A DNA stretch of 64,000 nucleotides from the NCBI GenBank assembly GCA_018435665.1, contig JAHDND010000022.1, positions 1 through 64,000 on the forward strand. The letters are read 5' to 3'. The notes under the pieces are model-generated. The model saw only the letters and a program-made list of their open reading frames with translations. It searched no databases and was not told the origin of the DNA. This DNA is from Candidatus Thiosymbion sp. GTDB lineage: Bacteria > Pseudomonadota > Gammaproteobacteria > Chromatiales > Chromatiaceae. Made by a program: the position numbers and the translations under genes. This document shows positions 27,307-34,892 of this stretch, one piece after another; within the stretch, counting starts at the first letter, position 1; each line of letters begins with the position of its first letter.

Positions 27307-28704
27307 TCAGCGCCAGCTTTCCCGCCAGGCCCGAAATTCGGCCGGCCGCAGCCGATAGCGCGCGATGTTGCCTTCATGGAGGCTCATGATCTCGGTCTCC
27401 ACGACTTCGACGAAGCGTGGCTGGTCCGCCGGCGGCACCTGCTCGGAGGCACATTGCCGGACTCGTGCAGCCGCACCCTTTCTGTCCATTCCGGCCCGGA
27501 CCATGGCGGCGACCACCTCCGCGATCAGCACGCGGTAACGCAGGCGGAAAGGGTCGGGCTCGCCCAGGGACTGGCGCACCGCCGAGTAGCGGGCGCTGGA
27601 ACGCTCGTACGCCCATACAAAGACATCGCGCAACAACTCGACGCGATTCAGCTCATAGACGCCCAGCACACCTTCGACATAGGCCCGCTCCGGGACATCC
27701 ACGAAGGACAAGGGGCAGAGGTTACCGCGGATCAGCGGAATATTCGCGGCCAGGCGGGAGACGCGTTTATTGACGTCCTCGAAAGCCTGCAGGTAGGCGA
27801 GGTGCACCAGGGCGAAGAAGGCCTGCTCGAACGGATCGGCAATCGCGGCCGCGACATCCAGGATGCTCCCGAAGCATTCTTCAATGAGCTGCGGCACCTC
27901 CAGCGGATGGTAGACCGTACCGCCGACGCCCACGGGAATGCGCCGCAGGCGACCGCCGGCCTGCGGGTCGGCAAGCAGGTTTTCCGCCAGCAAGGCGTGC
28001 AGGTTCAGGATGGTGTACTGGTTGAAACCGATCTCCTCGGCCTGCTCGACGAGCAGCTCGATGGCCGCCTTGTGGTTCAGGATCATCTGTGCTTCCAGCG
28101 CATCCCTGCCTTCGGCGGCCTCACCCAGATCCAGCAGGCGCTCGGTTTCCAGCAGTGAGTAGGTATTACCCTCCAGGCGGCTGGAGTTCCAGGAGAGATC
28201 GATGAGCAGGCGGCCGTAGATGGTGCGGGCGTAGGTGCCGGCCGGACGCTCACCGCCTGGCGGGCGGCCGATCTCCAGCAAGCGCCGGCGCGTTTCCGCC
28301 GGCAGGTAGTAAGAAACGTTGGGCCGGTAATCATCCAGAAAGTCGCGCCGGTACCCTACCGGCTGCCGGTTCTGAATCGGCGCGCGAACCGCCCGCCCGA
28401 TTTTCTCTCCCTCGGGAGAGAGCGGAAGGTAAACCTCGCCCCGCGCCTCGATTCTTGCTTTGCCCGCGATCAGATTTAACGCGCCGGTGACGGCGACAGG
28501 AGCGCGATAGCGCCGGCCCTTGCCCTCGCCTTCCGCGATCAGCCGCTTCTGCTCGACCAACAGGGCGAGGCGGCGTTGTAGCGTGCGTTTCTCCAGTTCG
28601 TCGGGCAGGCCCGCGAGGATGGCACTTACCGGCACGGCCCCCGGCAGTGCCGCGACGGCCTCGACGATGGCATTGAGCTCTTTTTCCGGGATTCGCTTAG
28701 GCAT
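27307..28704 (-). CDS. Fic-fold protein with degenerate catalytic motif and wHTH
   Basis: A 465-residue protein. The N-terminal 70 residues look like a winged helix (MPKRIPEKELNAIVEAVAAL, then a tandem KR-rich wing). The Fic domain (about 150-340) contains an inhibitory-helix motif SSRLEGNTY. The canonical HPFxDGNGR site is replaced by QAFEDVNKRVSR, so the catalytic His and both Gly are missing; this variant exists in other Fic-like proteins. AMP transfer activity is doubtful. The gene lies between toxin-antitoxin debris and hsdR, and octamer repeats in front of it (28714-28795) suggest self-regulation. Confidence 0.8.
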   Translation of the reverse strand: MPKRIPEKELNAIVEAVAALPGAVPVSAILAGLPDELEKRTLQRRLALLVEQKRLIAEGEGKGRRYRAPVAVTGALNLIAGKARIEARGEVYLPLSPEGEKIGRAVRAPIQNRQPVGYRRDFLDDYRPNVSYYLPAETRRRLLEIGRPPGGERPAGTYARTIYGRLLIDLSWNSSRLEGNTYSLLETERLLDLGEAAEGRDALEAQMILNHKAAIELLVEQAEEIGFNQYTILNLHALLAENLLADPQAGGRLRRIPVGVGGTVYHPLEVPQLIEECFGSILDVAAAIADPFEQAFFALVHLAYLQAFEDVNKRVSRLAANIPLIRGNLCPLSFVDVPERAYVEGVLGVYELNRVELLRDVFVWAYERSSARYSAVRQSLGEPDPFRLRYRVLIAEVVAAMVRAGMDRKGAAARVRQCASEQVPPADQPRFVEVVETEIMSLHEGNIARYRLRPAEFRAWRESWR

Positions 28705-28713
28705 GGGGCGGAT

Positions 28714-28795
28714 TATATGTCACATAAAAGCTATACATGACACATAAGGGGCTCTATTTGTCGCTTATTCATTTTTTTGTCGCTTAAGTGGGGTT
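28714..28795 (-). promoter_or_regulatory. Array of TGTCRCWTA repeats upstream of the Fic gene
   Basis: Within 82 AT-rich bp there are at least four related sites: TGTCACATAA, TGACACATAA, TGTCGCTTAT and TGTCGCTTAA. The first is part of an imperfect palindrome (TTATATGTCACATAA). Position and spacing fit an operator for a winged-helix regulator, possibly the N-terminal domain of the Fic protein itself. Confidence 0.5.
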
Positions 28796-28958
28796 TCTGT
28801 CGTGAATACCCGTCCAAATCCCTTGCCGGCCTGGACCTGCCCCGAGCGCACTTCATTGGTTTCCGGGTTCCATGCGATCACCGCCTTCGCCCGCGCGCGC
28901 CCGGCGGAGGTGCCCACGCGCAGAATGTCCCTCAGCGCATCTTCCCTGCCTTCAGTTG
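28769..28958 (-). pseudogene. HipA kinase relic
   Basis: A minus-strand frame encodes ALRDILRVGTSAGRARAKAV, then IAWNPETNEVRSGQVQAGKG, the nucleotide-binding stretch of HipA-family toxin kinases. The frame then runs out to a stop in the repeat-rich region. The rest of HipA, before and after, is absent. The upstream end is overlapped by the PIN fragment at 28932 in another frame. It is clear gene debris of a hipAB module. Confidence 0.75.
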
Positions 28959-29261
28959 TTCAGCTTCGCGGATAACATCGTCTAATAGACTGCGCTTCAG
29001 GTGTAGGCTGGAACGTTGGAGCAATTCGCTCAGAACTTCCAACAGCGCCTCCTTCGACCGTTGGCCGCGACGAATCGCGCGTGTTACAACGGATTGACCC
29101 AGCGCACTCGGCCGGTACCCCTGCACTTCGCGCCAGACCTCCGTCGGCACCAGTACAACTGGGAAGTCAGCCAGCAGATCGAGGCACCCCAGTTCGTCCA
29201 GATGAATCAGGGGACCCGCGTCGCAGACGATCAGCGGCGGTCGCTGGTCAGTCTCGTCCAT
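28932..29261 (-). pseudogene. PIN-domain toxin with internal deletion
   Basis: The N-terminus (IVCDAGPLIHLDELGCLDLL, VLVPTEVWREV) and the C-terminus (IRRGQRSKEALLEVLSELL, LHLKRSLLDDVIREAE) both match DUF3368 PIN proteins, but the central part with the later acidic residues is missing. The total is 109 residues against about 150-170 expected. The frame is kept, so a product can be made, but the nuclease site is incomplete. It overlaps the antitoxin gene by 14 nt. Confidence 0.7.
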
Positions 29262-29448
29262 GAAGACCCCACTCTACGTCTTCCATGACAAAGGATTCGG
29301 TCAGCGACCCTTCGTGGGACTCCAGATATCGCCGTAGCGCCTCGGCCAGCAGCTCGTTGAAGTCCATCGCCCAGCCTTCCGCGACGAATGCACGGGCCTG
29401 AGCCGCTAGCTCGGCAGGAAGTTCAGCTTCGATCAAGGTGTTGTTCAT
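29248..29448 (-). CDS. Small antitoxin partner of the PIN fragment
   Basis: A 66-residue acidic protein, MNNTLIEAELPAELAAQARA onwards, with an N-terminal strand and helix of the ribbon-helix-helix kind (FNELLAEALRRYLESHE). ATG 29448 is chosen because upstream codons in the longer frame belong to the hsdR relic. It overlaps the PIN start by 14 nt, the usual antitoxin-toxin order. It may still act as a regulator although its toxin is damaged. Confidence 0.6.
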   Translation of the reverse strand: MNNTLIEAELPAELAAQARAFVAEGWAMDFNELLAEALRRYLESHEGSLTESFVMEDVEWGLHGRD

Positions 29449-29459
29449 GGCTTGTCTTC

Positions 29460-29683
29460 CAAAATGCCTCATGCCTGCCATTAGACTGCGGATGACGCAG
29501 ATCGATGCCGCTGTCGAAGAACTTGCCCCGGTTGCGCAGGCGCTCGACGAATTCGCGGTTGCCGTAGATGTCGTTGTGCAGATGGCGTAACTGCTCGAGC
29601 AATGTGCCCTCCGCCTCGGCGTGTTCAAGGATGCCGGCCTGGACCGTCTTGTGCTCGCCGGGGAGCGTCATGGTGTCAGGCAT
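29460..29683 (-). pseudogene. HsdR N-terminal relic with internal deletion
   Basis: The frame starts MPDTMTLPGEHKTVQAGILE, then HAEAEGTLLEQLRHLHNDIY and GNREFVERLRNRGKFFD, nearly identical to the start of hsdR at 27293. About 50 residues are missing between HAEA and EG. In the intact gene these two points carry a 12-bp direct repeat (TACGCCGAGGCC), so the deletion fits slippage between repeats. After KFFD the homology ends. It sits directly downstream of hsdS, where hsdR would be expected. Confidence 0.85.
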
Positions 29684-30968
29684 CCAGCCCTGCTAGGTCG
29701 AACTCATGGACGCGGATCTTCGCGGTCATCAGTTCGTGAAGGAGAGTTCGGAAGAGGTCTTGGAGTTGCTCCAGTTTCGACCGATGAACGGCCAACTTCC
29801 GATCCAACGCATTCGCATGAGCCACGATCTCGTTCTGCTCATCCAAACTCGGTTTTGGAACGGGAAAACCTTTCAGCCGAGTCGCGCTGATGTTGCTTTG
29901 GCTGACTGCCCGTGTGGCGATTGACTTTAACCGAGCCTGAATCTCGTCCGTGTTGAAGTAGCAGTTGAGGAAAAATGGATTCAGCTTCCTCTCTTCTGTC
30001 CGGAGCCGGATCAAATACGACGCGAACACGAATTGACCTTCAGTATCGAAAATCGCTGTACGGCCGACCAGTTCGAGACTGTTGGTGCGGTTGAACAGAA
30101 TGTCTCCGCGTTCGACCTTAAACTTTTCGAACTCACTATCGCTGATCTCAACAAACTGAAGGTTGCGCCCGACGATCTGCCCATCGACCTGATTGGTCAT
30201 CCGGAGAATCGGGTAATTCCCCTCGGGATTCCCCTTCACCGACAGTCCATACTGAGCGATTTCAAGCAGCTCCCCCAACTCCACCACCTCCCAGCTTTCG
30301 GGGACGGGGCCGATTTCGGTTTGTTTTTGGGGTTCGTTGCGGAGGCCTTCGGTGAAGAGCTTGTGCATGAGGGCCTTTTTCAGCTCGGTGGTGGTCTGAA
30401 TGATCCGCTCTTGCGCTTCGATCGCCCGCTGCACCGTCGAAAGGATGTGCGAGATCTTCTTCTGCTCGGGGAGTGGGGGGAGCGCCATGGGCAACTCCGC
30501 CAGCTTCGACTGCGAAAGGTTCGGGATCGTCGTGACGTTGCCTCGGCCGAAGTAAAGTTTCGCCACGTCGAAGGCATACCAAAGCCAATACACGCCAAAT
30601 TGTGGATGGGCCTTGTCGCCCTTCGCACGGAGGCGATGGAGATGGTTCTGGTACAGGCAGCCATCGACCTCATTGTTCCAAAGTGCTGTTCGCCCGATCG
30701 AACCGCCCTCGCAGACGAGTAGATCGTTTGCCGTAAGTTCGAGACGTGTCTGCTCGGCCTCGCTGAAATGCATTTCATCGAGATCGGTCAGTTCGAGGCG
30801 ATTCCAGAAGACGTTTTTGGTTCGGAGAAATGGGCGTTGGTGTTCGCCATCGCGGTTCTTTTTTGAGACCTGCTTTCCCTGCTGAATGTCGAACGACGAA
30901 TCAATGCGTTTGACTTCCCAAGCGCATGGGAAGTCGCCGATTTCAGTTTTCTGGAGTTGCACGATCAT
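29676..30968 (-). CDS. hsdS: Type I restriction specificity subunit HsdS (locus 2)
   Basis: A 430-residue specificity subunit with two recognition domains (about 10-170 and 215-375). The conserved spacers read MALPPLPEQKKISHILSTVQ and PSLDEQNEIVAHANALDRK. The linker ALMHKLFTEGLRNEPQKQTE and the following IGPVPESWEVV mark the second domain. ATG 30968 is chosen because it overlaps the end of the rhuM remnant as ATGA. Base composition is lower in GC than in hsdM and hsdR, as is common for HsdS. Confidence 0.9.
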   Translation of the reverse strand: MIVQLQKTEIGDFPCAWEVKRIDSSFDIQQGKQVSKKNRDGEHQRPFLRTKNVFWNRLELTDLDEMHFSEAEQTRLELTANDLLVCEGGSIGRTALWNNEVDGCLYQNHLHRLRAKGDKAHPQFGVYWLWYAFDVAKLYFGRGNVTTIPNLSQSKLAELPMALPPLPEQKKISHILSTVQRAIEAQERIIQTTTELKKALMHKLFTEGLRNEPQKQTEIGPVPESWEVVELGELLEIAQYGLSVKGNPEGNYPILRMTNQVDGQIVGRNLQFVEISDSEFEKFKVERGDILFNRTNSLELVGRTAIFDTEGQFVFASYLIRLRTEERKLNPFFLNCYFNTDEIQARLKSIATRAVSQSNISATRLKGFPVPKPSLDEQNEIVAHANALDRKLAVHRSKLEQLQDLFRTLLHELMTAKIRVHEFDLAGLDA

Positions 30969-31386
30969 ACCCCGATCTTCTCCAGGGTCATGTAGTTCTT
31001 GGCGACGCTGACATCGAACTTCTGGATTTTTCCATGGGGCGCATCTTTCCATGTGGTCAGGCCCATGTGCTGTTTCCCGGCATCGGCCCGGTCCACATGT
31101 AGTGGCCGGTGTCGTAGTTTTTGCCATCGGTGGCAGTTATCCGGAATTTTTGGATAACTGACCCTTCCTCCAACTTACTGTCTTTGAATACTTTCCGCAG
31201 GTGGTAGTTGATCGTCCGGACGTCCACGTCATAAAGAGTCGCCATCATTTTCTGGCTGAGCCAGACGTCTTCATCCGCGTAGATCGCCTCGACGCCGCCT
31301 TCGGCCTTGGCGGTGATGAAGTGGAGGTATACCGCCGCGGAGGAACATGTGATGGAGGTTTCCTTGTTGTCTGGCTTCTTTTTCAT
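30965..31386 (-). pseudogene. RhuM-like virulence/defence protein, broken
   Basis: The first frame (31386-31057) encodes a RhuM N-terminus: VWLSQKMMATLYDVDVRTIN, then SVIQKFRITATDGKNY. It ends early. The next stretch in a different frame encodes HMGLTTWKDAPHGKIQKFDV and SVAKNYMTLEKIGV before a stop, which matches a later part of RhuM. The middle is deleted and the frame shifted. The start overlaps the DUF4062 gene stop by 4 nt and the end overlaps the hsdS start, so the remnant keeps its place in the operon. Confidence 0.7.
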
Positions 31387-32915
31387 GCGTTGCCTCCTGG
31401 CTTTTCCAACTCCGCCAGTAACGCCTGGCCCCTGGCGGTGAGCCGGTATTTCTGGAGGCGACTGCTGGGTTTTTCGGGGATGGTGGGCTCGATGAGGCCG
31501 CCGTTCACCATGCGCTTGATCTGCTTGTGGAGTTCGCCGGAGACTGATTTGTGTCCGAGGATCGGCGCAATGGCGGCTTTGCCGAGAGGCTGCGGTCGGA
31601 TGGCCAGCATGACCTTGGCGGCCAAAGCCGACTCTAGCCGTGACTCTAGCCGTGACTCTAGCTGTCCGCCTCGGTCCTGACCTGGTCCCGACGGGGTCGC
31701 CGACCCAGTGGCCGGCCTGTGGACGGTCAGGACGAAGGAGCCGCCATCCAACCGGATTTCAGGTTCGGGAAGCCCGGCCTTGCTGCAGCGGTGGATCATG
31801 TCGCGGATGCCGGTGCCCATGCGCTCGATGTATTTGGTGAGATACATGGGCTCGGCGAGCAGCGGGTTGTGCGGGACGGAGGCGTGCGGGCCGCGCAGTT
31901 TTTCGAGGGTCAGGGTGGGTGGCAGGGAGCCGGGGTTCCAAATTTCCAGCCGGTCCTTGAAAAGCATGACCTGCACGCTGGCGTTGCTGGTGTAGTCACG
32001 ATGCACGACGGCGTTGACGATGGCCTCGGCGACAACCTCCTGCGGGATTTCGTATTTCGTGGGCACCTGGGTGCTGTGCTCGCGGGTGCCGACCCAGAGA
32101 TCGATTTTGGAGAGCACGAAGTCCTTGGCCTGGTCCACGAGGTCGAAGACCGTGCCCTTGTACACCTGATAGGAAGGGATGGGCTTGGCCACTTCATAGC
32201 CGTGGAAGTGGGCGCATTTCACCTCGGAAGTGATCAGGAAGCGTTGCGGCTGTTTGCCGAACAACAGGATGGCGGCATGGGTCGGCCGTCCTTTGTCGAG
32301 CAGGTTGAGGTGGGTCAGCACCTCATGGGGCGGCGTGTCCTCCGGCAACGGGAAATTGCGCCCACGGCGGGCCAGCCCGAGAAAGCGGGTGATCTTTTCC
32401 TGGTCCAGGTCGTCGAGCGCGGCGTTTCGGCAGAACGTGGCATCGAAGGGTCCCAAACGGATCAGCTCGCGCTCTTCAAGAATCCGGACCAGGCTGGCAT
32501 AGACGGCGGCGACCAGTTCTTCGGAGGAATTGAAACGCCGACGGACGAGGTGGTCCCCGGCGTCGCGGATCAAGGCGCGCATTTTCGGGTGCTTGGCATC
32601 ATCGGCCGCGCCCTTGACGAAGATCAGGCGGGTCTTGCCCAGCCGGGTGGCCTCGTTCAATTCAAGGTGGGTGGGCGAGAGGCCGTCCTTGTTTTCCCAG
32701 CCGTAGTCGTCGCCAAAGAGACCGAGGTAGAGATCGCAGTTCCGGACTTCATCGAGATAGATGGCATCGGGCCGACGGTCGGAAGCGGAGACATCGCTCT
32801 CAAACCGGAAGGTATCGAAGAAACGCCGCAGCAACGGGTCGCCGGAAAGATAGTCGGCCAGCGCCCTGCGCTCGGCGGCGAATTCCTTCTGGACGCTGCT
32901 GATGAAGATCCTCAT
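31383..32915 (-). CDS. DUF4062 + AlbA-type ATPase + winged-helix protein
   Basis: A 510-residue three-part protein. Residues 1-95 are DUF4062 (MRIFISSVQKEFAAERRALA, CDLYLGLFGDDYGW), a TIR-like fold. Residues about 150-395 are a COG2865-type GHKL ATPase (EAIVNAVVHRDY, DRLEIWNPGSLPP, ERMGTGIRDMI). Residues about 430-510 look like a winged helix. An ESRL repeat (LESRLESRLESA) joins the last two. It lies inside the type I operon, overlapping the hsdM stop (ATGA) and the rhuM start. The usual hint is transcription regulation or a defence effector; the function is not established. Confidence 0.8.
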   Translation of the reverse strand: MRIFISSVQKEFAAERRALADYLSGDPLLRRFFDTFRFESDVSASDRRPDAIYLDEVRNCDLYLGLFGDDYGWENKDGLSPTHLELNEATRLGKTRLIFVKGAADDAKHPKMRALIRDAGDHLVRRRFNSSEELVAAVYASLVRILEERELIRLGPFDATFCRNAALDDLDQEKITRFLGLARRGRNFPLPEDTPPHEVLTHLNLLDKGRPTHAAILLFGKQPQRFLITSEVKCAHFHGYEVAKPIPSYQVYKGTVFDLVDQAKDFVLSKIDLWVGTREHSTQVPTKYEIPQEVVAEAIVNAVVHRDYTSNASVQVMLFKDRLEIWNPGSLPPTLTLEKLRGPHASVPHNPLLAEPMYLTKYIERMGTGIRDMIHRCSKAGLPEPEIRLDGGSFVLTVHRPATGSATPSGPGQDRGGQLESRLESRLESALAAKVMLAIRPQPLGKAAIAPILGHKSVSGELHKQIKRMVNGGLIEPTIPEKPSSRLQKYRLTARGQALLAELEKPGGNA

Positions 32916-34525
32916 GCGCCGATTCCGAGTTGTTTGAGAATTCTGTCGAGAGCCTGGTCGGTTTCCTTGGCCTCAGCTTCGATCACCCTGAGTTCCCCGA
33001 CGATCTCCGCGATGGGCCGGTAGGTTTCGGCATCGCTGGTGTGGATGTAGCGGCTGGGGGAGATGTTGTAGTCGTTCTTCTTCAGCTCGGCGTGGTCGAC
33101 GATGCGGCTGAGTTTTTCCTCTTGCTTCCAGCGGATGATAGTGTTGGCGATGCGCTGGATACCGGCGTCGGGGATGAAGTTCTTGGGGTCGCCTTTTTGG
33201 AAGACCTGGGATGCGTTGACGAGCAAGACCTTGCCCTGGCGCTCCTTGGGCTTGGCCTTGTTCAGGAACAGCACGATGCCCGGAGCGGTGGTGTTGTAGA
33301 AGAGGTTTTCGGGCAGGTAGAGGACGCTCTCGATGAGGTCGTGGTCGACGAACCACTGGCGGACGGTCTTTTCCTTGTTGGTGCCGGCATTGCCCGAGCC
33401 GCGGGAGGCGGCGCCAGTGTCGAGGACGACGGCGGCGCGGCCGGTGGGGTTCATGCTGGCGTGGATGTGCTGCACCCAGCCCCAGTCGGCGGAGGACTTG
33501 CCGGGAAAGCCGGCCCCGGCGGGGAAGCGGTCGAGTTCGTCGTTGTCGTAGTCGGCCTCGGTGAACCAGTCCTGGTTCCACATGGGATTGGCGACGACCC
33601 GGTCGAAGGTGCGGAGCTTGCCGCGCCTGTCGCGGAATTTGGGGTTCTTGAAGGTGTCGCCGATCTCGATCTGGCCTTCCATGTCATGGATGATCATGTT
33701 CATGTTGGCCATGGCCCAGGTCTCGGCGATGTATTCCTGACCATAGAGCTTGAGCGGGGCGAATGGTTTTGATTGCCCCCTCACCCCAACCCCCTCCCCC
33801 GCCAACTTCCCCGATGGCGGCGAGGGGGAAGCAGCGGCCTCTTCCATCGCGATCTCGCACTTGATCAGCAAGCCGCCGGAGCCGCAGGTGGGATCGTAGA
33901 TTTCCATGCCGGGCTCGGGCTGGAGCACGCGGGACATGATGGTGCCAACCTCGGGCGGGGTGTAGAACTCGCCAGCGCTCTGGCCGCCGCCCTCGGCAAA
34001 CTTGCGGATGAGGTATTCGTAGCTCTTGCCGATGATGTCGGCCTCGACGTCGTCGAGTCCGAGGCGCTTGGTGCTGATGGCCTCGATGAGGTTGGAGAGG
34101 CGGTCGTCGTCGAGGTCGCGCTGGCCGTGGGTGGTGGCGTTGAAGTCGACGCGGTCGATGATGCCCTGCAGCAGCGGGTTTGCCCGAGCGATGGCGCGCA
34201 TGTGGGTGGTGACGCCTTCGCCGATCCTGTCGGAGAGCTTGCGGATGACGGTCCAGACCGGCTGCTCGGGATCGTCCGGCACTAGAGGAAGGTAGAAGCG
34301 CACCAGCTTGTGGTCGGCCCTGGCGAGCTGGAAGGCCTTCTTGCGCGAACCGACCTCGGCGGCGATGCGGTTCAGCTCGTCGTCGAAGACGTCGCAGAGG
34401 CGCTTGGTGAAGATGAGCGGAAGGATGTAGTCCTTGTATTTCGGCGCATCCTTGGCCCCGCGGATGGAGCAGGCGGCGTCCCAGATCCAGGATTCGAGGG
34501 GTTTGTTGTTGGTGCTCGTTGGCAT
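32912..34525 (-). CDS. hsdM: Type I restriction modification subunit HsdM (locus 2)
   Basis: N6-adenine methyltransferase subunit of about 537 residues. An HsdM_N domain (about 10-150) is followed by the core: GEFYTPPEVGTIMSRVL, AdoMet motif DPTCGSGGLLI (about 215) and catalytic motif NPMWNQDWF. NPMW in place of NPPF occurs in this HsdM branch. An insertion rich in Pro, Ser and Gly (about 229-256) comes from a palindromic repeat. ATG 34525 is preferred; an upstream in-frame GTG also exists. It is the first gene of the locus 2 operon. Confidence 0.9.
   Translation of the reverse strand: MPTSTNNKPLESWIWDAACSIRGAKDAPKYKDYILPLIFTKRLCDVFDDELNRIAAEVGSRKKAFQLARADHKLVRFYLPLVPDDPEQPVWTVIRKLSDRIGEGVTTHMRAIARANPLLQGIIDRVDFNATTHGQRDLDDDRLSNLIEAISTKRLGLDDVEADIIGKSYEYLIRKFAEGGGQSAGEFYTPPEVGTIMSRVLQPEPGMEIYDPTCGSGGLLIKCEIAMEEAAASPSPPSGKLAGEGVGVRGQSKPFAPLKLYGQEYIAETWAMANMNMIIHDMEGQIEIGDTFKNPKFRDRRGKLRTFDRVVANPMWNQDWFTEADYDNDELDRFPAGAGFPGKSSADWGWVQHIHASMNPTGRAAVVLDTGAASRGSGNAGTNKEKTVRQWFVDHDLIESVLYLPENLFYNTTAPGIVLFLNKAKPKERQGKVLLVNASQVFQKGDPKNFIPDAGIQRIANTIIRWKQEEKLSRIVDHAELKKNDYNISPSRYIHTSDAETYRPIAEIVGELRVIEAEAKETDQALDRILKQLGIGA
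33766..33845. repeat. GC-rich palindromic insertion inside hsdM
   Basis: A sequence of the CCCTCACCCCAACCCCCTCC type followed by an imperfect palindrome lies in frame within hsdM. It adds about 25 residues (SPSPPSGKLAGEGVGVRG) between two conserved blocks. Elements of this sort are usually intergenic in bacteria. Confidence 0.65.
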
Positions 34526-34870
34526 CACGGGGGTCTTGTGTCCTTATCCTGTATTTACGGGTCCTTTCAGTCCACGCAGGGGATTCGAGGGCGCCAGTTG
34601 GGCTTCGAATTGGGTCCCGCATCCAGTGTGGCGCAATCTTGCCACAACACCGGGGCCAGATCCGGGTTTTTCCGATCGTGTGGCGCCTTGCCCGCCGACC
34701 ATGGTGTGCAGTTCGTCGATGCACCGGGGCGACGCTTGCCGGTGGGGGATTTGCTGGCGCGGGGTGTGCCGCGGAAAATGGGTGTGGGTGGGCGCAGCAC
34801 AAGCTATGGGTTGGATAGACCTCCAGCGGGGGTGGAGGCGGGTGCTGTCGCCGGGGTGGGGAACCCGCCC
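34526..34870. other. Intergenic region upstream of hsdM
   Basis: These 345 bp hold no gene I can identify. They contain the leader of the locus 2 operon, a GTGGCGCAA...TTGCCACA inverted pair near 34629-34645, and at the left edge most of the 70-bp repeat copy 2 (34823-34892). The hsdM promoter should lie here, but I see no clear -35/-10 pair. Confidence 0.5.
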
Positions 34871-34892
34871 TCAGGCGTGAAAGGTCCGCCGC
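34823..34892 (+). repeat. 70-bp dispersed repeat, copy 2 (polX 3' end)
   Basis: It shares 61 of 70 positions with 23870-23939. Its last 22 bp provide the final codons (RRTFHA) and stop of polX on the opposite strand. Confidence 0.8.

Noticed and set aside
33500..33600. Loss of HsdM activity because NPMW replaces NPPF
   Set aside because: NPMW is known in this HsdM branch, so it is not evidence of a dead enzyme.
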